From positions 1 to 43,671 of the forward strand of contig NZ_JAMQKC010000024.1 of the NCBI RefSeq assembly GCF_028416595.1: a stretch of DNA of 43,671 bases. The letters run 5' to 3'. The DNA comes from Aquibacillus salsiterrae (lineage in GTDB: Bacteria; Bacillota; Bacilli; Bacillales; Amphibacillaceae). The notes beneath the pieces are model-generated. The model saw only the letters and a list, made by a program, of their open reading frames with translations, searched no databases and had not been told where the DNA came from. The first letter of the stretch is position 1. The number at the start of each line of letters is the position of its first letter. This document shows, piece after piece, positions 24,568 to 33,192 of the stretch. Position numbers and translations under genes: made by a program.

Positions 24568-26865
24568 TCATTTTTTCTTCTTAATATTTCCTTCTTTTTG
24601 AAGTTCGTGAATTAATTTTTCTCCTTCAATGTCTAAGTTAGGTAAAAGTTTATCTAACCATTTTGGTAACCACCAAATTTTGTCACCAAACATAGACATA
24701 ACTGCTGGTACAAATATCATTCTAATTAAGAATGCATCAATCAAGATACCAAAAGCCAAGGCAAACCCTATTTGTTTGATCATAATATCCTCGGTAAAAA
24801 TAAAACCTGAAAAGACAGAGACCATGATTAACGCTGCTGCAACAACCACTTTACTTGCAATGGTATAACCATTAATAACAGCTTTATCTCCTTTTTTACC
24901 GTGAATATACGACTCACGCATAGACGATACAAGAAACACTTGATAATCCATGGCTAAACCATACAAGATACCAGTAACCATAATCGGAATAAAACTTAGT
25001 AGTGGTCCGCCAGTGTCAATCCCGAATAAAGCACCTATCCATCCCCATTGGAACACGGCTGTTGTAGCACCAAAAGTAGCCATGATACTTAATAAGAAAC
25101 CGATTGTTGCTTTTATCGGAACAATCACTGACCTAAAGACAATCAGTAATATCACTAAAGATAATACAACGATAATCCCAATATAGATTGGGAACACTTC
25201 AGATAAATTCTCTGACATATCAATATTTATTGCAGTTAACCCAGTAATTCCTACTTCAAGATTTGTATTTTCAACTACTGCTGTATTACTTCTTAAGTAT
25301 TCAACCAATTCTTGAGTTGCTTCATCTGTAGGACCGTCTTTTGGAATAATACTCACTATCCCTATTTTCCCGTCCTCACTAAAGCCACCTGGTGAAACCT
25401 CTATAACGTTATCAAGTTTATTTATATTTGAAAGTAACTGAAGGTATTCTTGTGGATTAATAGTATTAGCATCCCTATCTTCAGCTACAAGTAAAAGTGT
25501 ACCGTTATAGCCCTCACCGAAACTTTCCGAAATAATGTCATAGCTCTGTCTTTCTGCCGTATCTTTATTAGCACTTGCCCCTGAAGGCATTCCTAAATTC
25601 ATATCGGAAACAGGTATAGCCATCATGCCTAAAACAACAATGATTAAAGCAACTGCAAACCATTTAAACTTGATTATGCTATTAATCCAATGATTTGCAA
25701 AGGTAGATTTGGTACTATCTTTTTCCTTTTCTTTACTTCTAGCTTTAGTAGAGACAATTTTTTCTCCAATCAACCCTAATAGAGCAGGTAATAAGGTAAG
25801 TGCGACAAGTACGTCGATAAAAACTGTCATGGAAGCCACCAGAGCCATACCACTTAAGAAGGCAATGCCTATAACTAATAATCCGCAGAGTGCTATCATG
25901 ACTGTTAATCCAGCAAAAAACACTGCACTTCCGGCTGTTCCTACTGATCGTGCAGCTGCTTCTTTTGCTGAAAGATTTTCTTCTAAAATTAGCTTTCTCT
26001 GTCTATTAACAATAAATAAAGCATAATCGATTCCAACAGCTAAACCAACCATTAAAGCAAGCATTGGAGTTAGGCTGTTTATCTGAAATAAACTAGATAA
26101 AGCAAATGTGCCTCCAACTCCAACCCCCACACCAACAAAGGCAATAATCAATGGCAACCCAGCTGCAATTAATGAACCTAAAGTAACCACCAGGATAATA
26201 CCGGCGATGACTAGACCAATAATCTCATTTATCCCCCCTATAGGAAGATCCGTAGCTTGAAGCGTACCGGTTGGAATAACATCAATCGATGTGTCTTGTT
26301 CTATATTCGATGCTGTATCGATTAATTTATCTAATTTTTCCTCGGATAAGTTCTCTGCTTGTTCTGTCATTTGGAATTGAAATAAAGCGATGTTACCTTC
26401 TGCTGAAATCTTAATCCCTGGGACTGGATTGTCATTAATTAGTAAAGGTCGATAAGACTTTTCACTGCTTTTCATCTGTCCCATCTGACTTTGCATCTCT
26501 TGTAACTGAGCGATATTTCCACTTTCTTGTAACATTTCAAGTGGATTCACAACGTAATCTAGCTGATAAATATCGTTAATCGTGGTCATCAGTGACTCTA
26601 AATTAGCTGGATCATCCACTTGTTCTCCTTCAGGAACCTCAAAAATAAAACTACCTTGTCCACCTGAAGCAACTGGAAGTTCCTCGGCAAGTTTGTCTAA
26701 AACCTCTTGAGCCTCTGTTCCATCTATTCTTGTTTCACTGCTCATGTTAACACCATTTGTAACAATCACAGTGACTATTATCCCTAAAATCAACAACCAA
26801 CTAGCAATAAAAGCCCATGGTTTGTTATAAGCTGTTTTACCAATTTTGTAAAATAATTTTGACAT
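24568..26865 (-). CDS. MMPL/RND-superfamily transporter
   Basis: This 765-residue membrane protein is built of two similar halves. Each has one span, a large extracellular domain and five more spans (for example LIAAGLPLIIAFVGVGVGVG and the conserved VGIDYALFIVNRQRK; in the second half YGLAMDYQVFLVSSMRESY). The paired GxDYxxF motifs are the proton-relay region of MMPL/YdfJ-type exporters. ATG at 26865 behind AGGAG. The TetR gene 25 bp upstream is codirectional, so the pair forms an autoregulated efflux operon. Lipids or hydrophobic drugs are possible substrates; none can be fixed. Confidence 0.92.
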   Translation of the reverse strand: MSKLFYKIGKTAYNKPWAFIASWLLILGIIVTVIVTNGVNMSSETRIDGTEAQEVLDKLAEELPVASGGQGSFIFEVPEGEQVDDPANLESLMTTINDIYQLDYVVNPLEMLQESGNIAQLQEMQSQMGQMKSSEKSYRPLLINDNPVPGIKISAEGNIALFQFQMTEQAENLSEEKLDKLIDTASNIEQDTSIDVIPTGTLQATDLPIGGINEIIGLVIAGIILVVTLGSLIAAGLPLIIAFVGVGVGVGGTFALSSLFQINSLTPMLALMVGLAVGIDYALFIVNRQRKLILEENLSAKEAAARSVGTAGSAVFFAGLTVMIALCGLLVIGIAFLSGMALVASMTVFIDVLVALTLLPALLGLIGEKIVSTKARSKEKEKDSTKSTFANHWINSIIKFKWFAVALIIVVLGMMAIPVSDMNLGMPSGASANKDTAERQSYDIISESFGEGYNGTLLLVAEDRDANTINPQEYLQLLSNINKLDNVIEVSPGGFSEDGKIGIVSIIPKDGPTDEATQELVEYLRSNTAVVENTNLEVGITGLTAINIDMSENLSEVFPIYIGIIVVLSLVILLIVFRSVIVPIKATIGFLLSIMATFGATTAVFQWGWIGALFGIDTGGPLLSFIPIMVTGILYGLAMDYQVFLVSSMRESYIHGKKGDKAVINGYTIASKVVVAAALIMVSVFSGFIFTEDIMIKQIGFALAFGILIDAFLIRMIFVPAVMSMFGDKIWWLPKWLDKLLPNLDIEGEKLIHELQKEGNIKKKK

Positions 26866-26890
26866 GTTTGCACTCCTACTTCGTTTGAAT

Positions 26891-27493
26891 TTACTTGAAG
26901 CCTTCCCTCAATGTTGAGAATACAGTTTTCATGTACTCATCAAATTCACTGCCATTTTGATCCTGTAATCCCCCTACAGGAAGCTCCACATCGATACTTC
27001 CATCTAGTACTGGCATTAAAGCGCCAAATACAGCACCAATTAACAGGTGGTAGTACTCATTCGGATATTCACTACCAAATTCTTCACTGATTCCTTGTCT
27101 AGCAAAGTCCTGTATTTCTTTTAAAACACCTATCACAAATAAACTGAGTGTTGGATGATTTCTAGATAGTGTAATTAATTCGTGAAGTCTCTTCAGTTTA
27201 TCAATAGTAAAACTACGCTTGATATATAATTCAATCGTACCTAATGGAGTAAGACCTTCTAACGAGAAGGATGAATGACGATGAAAATCACTCATGGTAA
27301 GTGCACTAGCTATTGCTTCTTCCTTACAGGAAAAATGATTAGCAAATGTTCTCCTTGAATAGCCTGCTTCATTCACAATATCCTCTACGACAAGGTCATC
27401 AATACCACGCTCCATAGCCAACTCAAAAGCAGCTTCAGCAAGTGCTTGCCGTGTAGCATTTTTCTTTTTAAGTCTTAGACTATCTTCTGACAT
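26891..27493 (-). CDS. TetR-family regulator of the MMPL operon
   Basis: This 200-residue protein has the helix-turn-helix VVEDIVNEAGYSRRTFANHF near residues 35-54, with a Cys right after it (HFSCKEEA). The C-terminal domain is helical, with YYHLLIGAVFGALMPVL. ATG at 27493 behind GGTGGG. It is followed after 25 bp by the MMPL gene. A perfect 16-bp inverted repeat 42-81 bp upstream is its probable operator. Confidence 0.87.
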   Translation of the reverse strand: MSEDSLRLKKKNATRQALAEAAFELAMERGIDDLVVEDIVNEAGYSRRTFANHFSCKEEAIASALTMSDFHRHSSFSLEGLTPLGTIELYIKRSFTIDKLKRLHELITLSRNHPTLSLFVIGVLKEIQDFARQGISEEFGSEYPNEYYHLLIGAVFGALMPVLDGSIDVELPVGGLQDQNGSEFDEYMKTVFSTLREGFK

Positions 27494-27534
27494 CTTCCCA
27501 CCTCATTTATTTTGCATACGTTTATTTGTAACAC

Positions 27535-27574
27535 AAAATTGCACAAAGGGCAACATTTCCCTTTGTGCAATTTT
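27535..27574 (-). promoter_or_regulatory. Perfect 16-bp inverted repeat, probable TetR operator
   Basis: AAAATTGCACAAAGGG (27535-27550) and CCCTTTGTGCAATTTT (27559-27574) are exact complements around an 8-bp spacer. It is 42 bp upstream of the TetR start and no gene ends here, so an operator is more likely than a terminator. Confidence 0.6.
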
Positions 27575-27635
27575 AAAACGTGGTTCTTTTTCTGACTTTG
27601 GTACAATATCGGGTATTAGTCTATTGTATTTTACA

Positions 27636-27788
27636 ATGGAACCACCCGAATCATTACCAATTCTAGTAAATCGCTTGAAAAAGCTAACTTTGCAAGTTCA
27701 TGAAAAGACCAGTATTGCCAAACATTTGTATCAGCTATGTCGTAAATCTTCTACAGGTTTCTCTAAAGCACTTCGGTGGATTTCTTAA
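27636..27788 (+). CDS. Small unrecognised ORF, possibly a remnant
   Basis: This is a 50-codon frame, MEPPESLPILVNRLKKLTLQ then VHEKTSIAKHLYQLC, ending KALRWIS. The composition is protein-like and amphipathic, but there is no ribosome site and no family is recognised. It may be a fragment of a lost gene between two efflux operons. Confidence 0.25.
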   Translation: MEPPESLPILVNRLKKLTLQVHEKTSIAKHLYQLCRKSSTGFSKALRWIS

Positions 27789-27854
27789 GGAAATAAAATT
27801 ATGATATTAAAGTAACTTTTGGAAGATGATAATAATAAGGAGGAGATCATAAAA

Positions 27855-29261
27855 GTGACTACAATAACAAAACAACTAACTGCAGATTATGATCTGACAA
27901 AATCGGAAAAAAAGAAAATAATTTTCCTGATTTGTTCCGTCTTATTATTTTCGGTAATGAATGGAACGATGTTTATGATTGCCATACCTGATATTGCAAA
28001 ATCGTTTGCCCTGTTGCCATCCCAGGTGAGTTGGGTTGTTACGGGCTATATTATATTGTATGCTGTCGGGGCTTTAATGTATGGTAAGCTAGCAGACATT
28101 TATCCTTTGAAAACCCTGCTTACTATTGGTCTAATCCTATTTGCTGTAGGATCAATTATCGGGTTTTTCGCACCTAGTTTTATTATGATCGTTATCGCGC
28201 GGATGGTTCAGGCGGCAGGAGCATCCTCCATCGTTGCCCTAGTATTTATTGTACCGACTCGGTATTTCCCGGAAGAACGGGGTAAAGTTCTTGGTATCGT
28301 TTCTAGTACGATGGCCTTTGCATCTGGAATTGGCCCGGTCATTGGCGGCATTGTAGCAGGAGCATTAAATTGGCAATTTTTATTTTTAATCTCTGCGTTT
28401 GTATTAATCACCATACCATTTTTCCGATTATGGATGCCTGCTGAAGAAAAAAAGGAAGGTAAGGTCGATATCTTAGGAGCATTGTTTATTGCAATCGGAG
28501 TAGCTACATTAATGCTCTATATTACAACATTTGCTTTGTGGTACATCTTAATCAGTATTGCCTTTTTTATTTTGTTTATTTGGCGGATATTTAACAGTCA
28601 AAATCCGTTTATCCATCCAGCTTTATTTCGAAATGCCCCATACCGAACTACAATTGTTTCGGGGTTTCTAGCCATTATGACGTTGTTTGGCATGATGTTT
28701 ATGATGCCTCTCATGCTTGCGGAAGTAAATGGATTAAACACGTTATGGATTGGCCTAACATTGTTTCCTGGTGCAATGGCAGCAGCATTTGTTGGCAGAT
28801 TGGCGGGTGCAATGACTGAAAAAAACGGCAGCAAACAGGTGGTCTATATTGCCTTCTCATTGATGGTGCTTGGATTCACTCTCTTATCGACCTTTACTGG
28901 AAGTGCAGCTTGGGTGATAAGTATTGTTATTATTATCAGTTATATTGCCTTTCCATTTATCCAGACATCTACCGCAAACTTAATTTCAACGGTTTTACCG
29001 CGTAATGAGATTGGTGTAGGAATGGGGATTTACAACCTATTCAACTTTATGTCTGGAGCCTTCGGCAGCGCAATCATCGGTAAAATTTTAGATCAAAAAA
29101 CCGGTGTAGCATTAAATCCATTTACACTCGCCGATGGCCACCAAACCATTTATAGCAACATATTCATCGGGCTCGTTGTACTAACTATATTAAACGGAAC
29201 ATTCTTTTACCTAGCATTTAAGAAAAGCGCAGGGCGCCTTGCCCACCCCCGACAAGCTTAA
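27855..29261 (+). CDS. MFS drug efflux transporter (14-span DHA2 / TetA(L)-like)
   Basis: This is 468 residues from GTG at 27855, chosen because AAGGAGGAG lies 8 nt upstream. An in-frame TTG at 27819 lacks a site. Typical motifs are SWVVTGYIILYAVGALMYGK, LADIYP (motif A), RMVQAAGASSIVAL and motif C FASGIGPVIGGIVAG. Its closest feel is the Tet(K/L)/Tet38-like group; the substrate is unproven. The last 14 residues (KKSAGRLAHPRQA and neighbours) are encoded by hairpin repeat R copy 6, which has replaced the native stop codon. No regulator lies next to it. Confidence 0.9.
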   Translation: MTTITKQLTADYDLTKSEKKKIIFLICSVLLFSVMNGTMFMIAIPDIAKSFALLPSQVSWVVTGYIILYAVGALMYGKLADIYPLKTLLTIGLILFAVGSIIGFFAPSFIMIVIARMVQAAGASSIVALVFIVPTRYFPEERGKVLGIVSSTMAFASGIGPVIGGIVAGALNWQFLFLISAFVLITIPFFRLWMPAEEKKEGKVDILGALFIAIGVATLMLYITTFALWYILISIAFFILFIWRIFNSQNPFIHPALFRNAPYRTTIVSGFLAIMTLFGMMFMMPLMLAEVNGLNTLWIGLTLFPGAMAAAFVGRLAGAMTEKNGSKQVVYIAFSLMVLGFTLLSTFTGSAAWVISIVIIISYIAFPFIQTSTANLISTVLPRNEIGVGMGIYNLFNFMSGAFGSAIIGKILDQKTGVALNPFTLADGHQTIYSNIFIGLVVLTILNGTFFYLAFKKSAGRLAHPRQA

Positions 29262-29375
29262 GCAAAAAATCTATGTGTCGCTCTTTGACACAAAGGTTTT
29301 CTGCTTAAGACCTCGAGGGGGTAGGCGCCCGAAGCTAGACAGATGTTGGATCTTTTTATACTTTCTTTTCATTTA
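29220..29375 (+). repeat. Hairpin repeat R, copy 6 (full length, overlaps the MFS stop)
   Basis: About 155 bp, AAGAAAAGCGCAGGGCGCC to TTGGATCTTTTTATAC. Its left end is translated as the C-terminus of the MFS pump, and the TAA that ends the pump lies within the repeat (GCTTAA). The inner stem matches copy 5, with a paired change (GTGG/CCAC to GTGT/ACAC). Confidence 0.8.
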
Positions 29376-29574
29376 AGAAATTCAAACAAAGCCCTGCTAA
29401 ATAATGATGACTCGGTCGAGTAGAGAGGAACCTCTCCTTAGGGATTGTGTTCCTCCCACTTGGCTTTTTTATATATCGTAGGGTCGACCGTAACGTTGGA
29501 TAGGGTAAATAAATAAGGATAGGTCAATCCTCTTCTAGTTTTATTTTGTCCTTATTTTGTCTCCATTTTTGTCC

Positions 29575-29880
29575 TTATTTTGGAGGATTATATACATACT
29601 TTGTTCCAGCGCCTCTTCCACTTACCTCTACTCCATCGGGTTCTAGTTCCTTTATTAGACGTTGTACTTGTTTACTATTCATTCCTGTTTATTGTCTTAT
29701 TTCTTTATTAGTTAAAGTCCGTTCTTTAAGAATAGATAATACTCTGATTTTAACTGCCTCTTTATCTAAGATTTGTTGGCGTTCATACTTCATATTTTCC
29801 TTTAACAATTCATATGCCTTTCTCGATAAAGTATAATACCTTCCTTTACCGCGACCGACTGACTCTAACAAATTAAAATT
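29575..29880 (-). pseudogene. C-terminal remnant of an AlbA_2/divergent-AAA-type ATP-binding regulator
   Basis: On the minus strand the frame reads NLLESVGRGKGRYYTLS, then AYELLKENMKYERQ and a winged-helix end (ILKERTLTNKEIRQ, stop, TGMNSKQVQRLIKELEP, then GTKYVYNPPK). This is like the tail of Schlafen-AlbA_2 domain regulators. A TAA at 29689-29691 interrupts the recognition helix where an isoleucine codon is expected, and the frame reopens to a natural stop at 29575. The N-terminal several hundred residues are missing: the frame meets the dbpA-derived duplication at 29881. Confidence 0.65.
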
Positions 29881-29929
29881 GGAAGTGGCTAATGGAAAAG
29901 CTGCTTTTGAAGAAAAACTTAATAGTAGA
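29881..29929 (+). repeat. 49-bp exact duplicate of an internal dbpA segment
   Basis: GGAAGTGGCTAATGGAAAAG and the following bases up to AATAGTAGA are identical to 31868-31916 inside dbpA. Both flanks differ. The duplicate abuts the left end of an IS1182-type remnant, 1.9 kb upstream of the donor segment. Confidence 0.9.
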
Positions 29930-30480
29930 GGTTGTTCAAAAAGCTCCCAAACAACAAAAAATTCAGCCCAGCAATGTCCACCTGAATTTCCATAAATGGT
30001 AGTGGACTATACAACCATAAAAAGACTGGAGGACTGCTCCCTATGACCATTACACGACAAGAAAGTTTATTTGGCATCCAAGAATTATACGAGATGGAAC
30101 CTACCCAACGATATGAATCGGTTATTTCTACGATATATTTGGATAGAATTTTCCATGAAGTGAATAAGAAATCCCGACTTGATACACCTGTGGAACTAAA
30201 TTATGCAGCGAAATCCAGTGAATCCAAGGTTTTAGAGGAAGAACAGGAAAAAATAGTGCTTCAAGCTATCGCAGAAGGCTTTATTATTGATGACAATGTC
30301 GCGATTGACGCCACCCATTTTGAAGCTCGTGACGAAGAACCGCCAAAAGAAAAAAAGTCCAAAACGGAACCGAAAAAACGTGGGCGTAAATCCAAAGATG
30401 AGCGGGAACAATGGCTACTTGAACAGGCTGAAATGCTAATCTACCCTTTTTGAAAAGAAAATAGAAGCACAATTGGATGG
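29930..30480 (+). pseudogene. IS1182-family transposase remnant (internally deleted, frameshifted, truncated)
   Basis: It starts at a plausible IS end (GGTTGTTCAAAAAGCTCCC). The frame from ATG at 30043 reads MTITRQESLFGIQELYEMEP, then VELNYAAKSSESKVLEEEQE, then AIDATHFEARDEEPPKEKK and KKRGRKSKDERE, all recognisable as IS1182-type. About 50 residues are missing between NYAA and SSES. After LLEQAE the frame shifts: the original continuation EKKIEAQLD is visible in another frame near 30435-30475. The rest of the gene is gone and a RAYT-type end follows. Confidence 0.8.
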
Positions 30481-30483
30481 GAG

Positions 30484-30510
30484 GGGTAATGAGGACAGGA
30501 ACCGTGTCCC
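30484..30510 (+). repeat. Solitary RAYT-element end (copy C)
   Basis: GAGGACAGGAACCGTGTCCC followed by TTTTTT matches the left end of the RAYT element at 19967, with a degenerate outer part (GGGGTAAT instead of GGGACATG). It truncates the IS1182 remnant. Confidence 0.6.
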
Positions 30511-30556
30511 TTTTTTATGACACCTGCAATGTGCGAGACTTCTTGTTCGTTTCAAC

Positions 30557-30612
30557 ATTATTTTCGAATTAATATAGATTTTTAATTATTTTCGAATTAA
30601 TATAGATTTTTA
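30557..30612 (+). repeat. Perfect tandem duplication of 28 bp upstream of dbpA
   Basis: Two identical 28-bp units (ATTATTTTCGAATTAATATA plus GATTTTTA) stand head to tail. They lie 135-190 bp before the dbpA start, upstream of or within the promoter/leader region. A likely -10 (TATAAT) occurs near 30657. Confidence 0.8.
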
Positions 30613-30746
30613 TTTTTAAAATTTAAATTTAAAGCCGATATGTCCAGCATTTTCAAGTATAATAGAGCCTATTCAGATCATGCATATAATACTATTTGGA
30701 GAGAATTCTATACATAGGATGAAAAATCAAAAAATGAGGTTGAAAA

Positions 30747-32192
30747 ATGAATAAAACAAGTTTTGCGGATTATCAGGTAAGTGAAAAAATAAAGAGAGCA
30801 ATAGCTTTGTTAAAATACGAAACGCCAACAGAAGTTCAAAGTAAAGTCATTCCTTTAGCATTGGAAAATCAAGATCTTATCGTAAAAGCCCAAACAGGAA
30901 GTGGAAAGACTGCCTCCTTTGGTATTCCAGTATGCGATAGGATTGAATGGGAGGAAAAAAATCCACAGGTGTTAATTCTTACGCCAACTAGGGAGCTTGC
31001 GGTTCAAGTTCGCGAAGATATTACGAATATCGGAAGGTTTAAACGTATTAAAGCAGTTGCCGTCTATGGAAAAGAACCTTTTTCGAAACAAAAGGAAGAA
31101 TTAAAACAAAAAACGCATGTAATCGTTGGTACGCCTGGACGAGTGATGGATCACATTGATCGAGAAACCCTAGTTTTGGATCAAATAAAGTTTCTTATCA
31201 TAGACGAAGCCGATGAGATGCTTAATAGAGGTTTCATCGATGAAGTGGAAGCGATCATTAAAGAGCTGCCTTTAACCCGAGTAACCATGGTTTTTTCTGC
31301 TACCTTGCCTAAAGATGTGGAAAGTCTTTGCCATAAATATATGAAGGATCCTAAGCATATTGAGATTGAATCAACTGGGGTAACATCCGACACTATTGAA
31401 CATTTTATAGTGGAAGTGAAAGAAGATAATAAAATTTCTCTCCTTCAAGACGTCACAGTAGTCGAAAATCCAGACAGTTGCCTCATCTTTTGCCGAACAA
31501 AAGAAAACGTGGATACGGTGTATAGCGAACTGACCAAAGCTGGATATTCTTGTGAGAGACTCCACGGGGGACTAGAACAAGAAGACCGGTTTACTGTTAT
31601 GGAAGGATTCAAAATGGGGAACTTCCGCTATCTGGTAGCCACGGATGTTGCTGCTCGAGGTATTGATATTGATAATGTGACCCTTGTCATCAACTATGAC
31701 GTTCCAATGGAAAAAGAGAGCTATGTGCACCGTACTGGAAGAACCGGCCGTGCCGGAAATAAAGGAAAGGCTATTACGTTTGCGACACCTTATGAAGAGA
31801 AGTTCATGAAAGCAATTGAAAGATACATCGGCTTTGAGGTACCTACCATCGAAGCTCCTAGCCAACAGGAAGTGGCTAATGGAAAAGCTGCTTTTGAAGA
31901 AAAACTTAATAGTAGACGAATTGTAAGAAATAATAAAACAGCGCGAATCAATCAGGATATAATGAAGCTCCATTTCAACGGTGGCAAAAAGAAGAAAATT
32001 AGAGCTGTTGACTTTGTTGGAACAATTGCAAAGATACCTGGAGTCACAGCAGATGATATCGGCATTATAACCATCCATGATCAAATGTCATATGTTGATA
32101 TTCTAAATGGAAAGGGTTCTTTAGTTATCCAAGCCATGGAAAATGCGACAATCAAAGGAAAGAAGTTAAAAGTGAGTAAGGCAATTAAATAG
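30747..32192 (+). CDS. dbpA: ATP-dependent RNA helicase DbpA
   Basis: This 481-residue DEAD-box helicase acts in large-subunit rRNA maturation. Visible are the Q motif ([13 protein letters not shown]), Walker A AQTGSGKT near residue 47, PTRELA, DEAD near 152, SAT, and motifs V and VI ([20 protein letters not shown]). The C-terminal RRM-like domain ([20 protein letters not shown]) is the part that recognises hairpin 92 of 23S rRNA. Length and domain order equal B. subtilis DbpA. ATG at 30747 behind a weak GAGG. A RAYT-derived element starts 14 bp after the stop. A 49-bp internal segment is copied at 29881. Confidence 0.95.
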   Translation: MNKTSFADYQVSEKIKRAIALLKYETPTEVQSKVIPLALENQDLIVKAQTGSGKTASFGIPVCDRIEWEEKNPQVLILTPTRELAVQVREDITNIGRFKRIKAVAVYGKEPFSKQKEELKQKTHVIVGTPGRVMDHIDRETLVLDQIKFLIIDEADEMLNRGFIDEVEAIIKELPLTRVTMVFSATLPKDVESLCHKYMKDPKHIEIESTGVTSDTIEHFIVEVKEDNKISLLQDVTVVENPDSCLIFCRTKENVDTVYSELTKAGYSCERLHGGLEQEDRFTVMEGFKMGNFRYLVATDVAARGIDIDNVTLVINYDVPMEKESYVHRTGRTGRAGNKGKAITFATPYEEKFMKAIERYIGFEVPTIEAPSQQEVANGKAAFEEKLNSRRIVRNNKTARINQDIMKLHFNGGKKKKIRAVDFVGTIAKIPGVTADDIGIITIHDQMSYVDILNGKGSLVIQAMENATIKGKKLKVSKAIK

Positions 32193-32206
32193 AAACAGCA
32201 GGGATA

Positions 32207-32741
32207 GGGACATGGGGACAGGAAACGTGTCCCTTTTTTATGAGCGAAATAGGTAGATGTGGTTCTATTCTACTATTAATAAGGCTTGCAAGTAGGCCTA
32301 ACCTGTATTTTGTTTATTTTATCAAGTACTGTTTTGGGAAATATGCCATCAAAATAAACCCCATCAATTAAGAGACTTTTTTCTAGTATGTGGTTTTCAG
32401 TGGCCTTGGACAGATCATTGTCACAATCGAACCTGAATCAGCGAACACGATTAATGACACTTTTTTGATATATCCGTCATTCTTGATAGCTGCCTTATTG
32501 TCACCATAGCTAAGTCAGAAGTGTTCTTATGATATTAGGGATTACTAGTAGTGAATTGTAGCAGATGAATGTGGGGACTCATGTGAAGTTAAAAAGATTG
32601 GTTGGCAGTCAGATGGTTTGTTTGATTACAATTTCAATACTAATGATCTTTTACTGCGGATATCTTCATATATTTTCAAAAAAAAATCACTTTCATATTT
32701 CATTCAAAAAAAGCGGGACACCTTTCCTGTCCCCATGTCCC
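32207..32741. mobile_element. Internally deleted, non-autonomous RAYT element (copy B)
   Basis: Both 27-bp ends of copy A are present (32207-32233 and, inverted, 32715-32741). About 290 bp at the left and 180 bp at the right align with copy A, including ATGAGCGAAATAGGTAGATG and GATGGTTTGTTTGATTAC. Most of the transposase gene is absent. About 62 bp near 32500-32562 match the transposase gene in inverted orientation. The element lies 14 bp after the dbpA stop and is 535 bp long, against 1392 bp for copy A. Confidence 0.85.
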
Positions 32742-33117
32742 TCCTTACACTACCACTCCCTGCATCATCAACGACTTCTAATCTCGCTTCCGGAATAATC
32801 GGCTTTATAATAGAATAAAGGATTCGTTGTACATCATATTCGTTTCCAATTCTAATTTCATCTAATTTTTCTTTTGTTATTCCTGCCTTACCATGAACTT
32901 TAGACTCATACATTTCTTCGATATGCGAATAAAAATTCATTAATATTCTGTTTATAATGTTCACTGCAATTTTCTCAGTCATAAAATCATCATCTGTAAA
33001 ATTTTCAGGTCTGTCTCTTAGAGCCTTTAGAAAATCAATTGCATTTTCTTTTACAAATCTAATACTTTTGTCTCTATGTGTAAAATATTTCTCGAGGGTA
33101 AATAAAGCTATTTTCTA
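32742..33117 (-). pseudogene. Fragment of a PD-(D/E)XK-type (DpnII/MboI-like) protein
   Basis: The minus-strand frame runs about 125 codons: YFTHRDKSIRFVKENAIDFL, then KVHGKAGITKEKLDEIRIGN and EYDVQRILYSIIKPIIPEAR, ending LEVVDDAGSGSVR. The last part resembles the start of DpnII/MboI-like restriction domains (NEYDVQ...LL...F...R.E......GSSR), where the catalytic Asp and the E-x-K strand follow. Here the RAYT copy B cuts in exactly before that part, so the catalytic residues are missing. The N-terminus meets a stop just before the IS at 33132. The family assignment is inferred from motif pattern only. Confidence 0.5.
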
Positions 33118-33192
33118 GTCAAAAAAGAAAAGGCACTCTATTATAAATGTATGCTTTGACCGGCTAGTACATTTATAGAAAGAGGCCTTCTC

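Noticed and set aside
31572-32084. 170-codon minus-strand frame in dbpA
   Set aside because: It is antisense to conserved helicase motifs and is a Ser/Phe-rich shadow.
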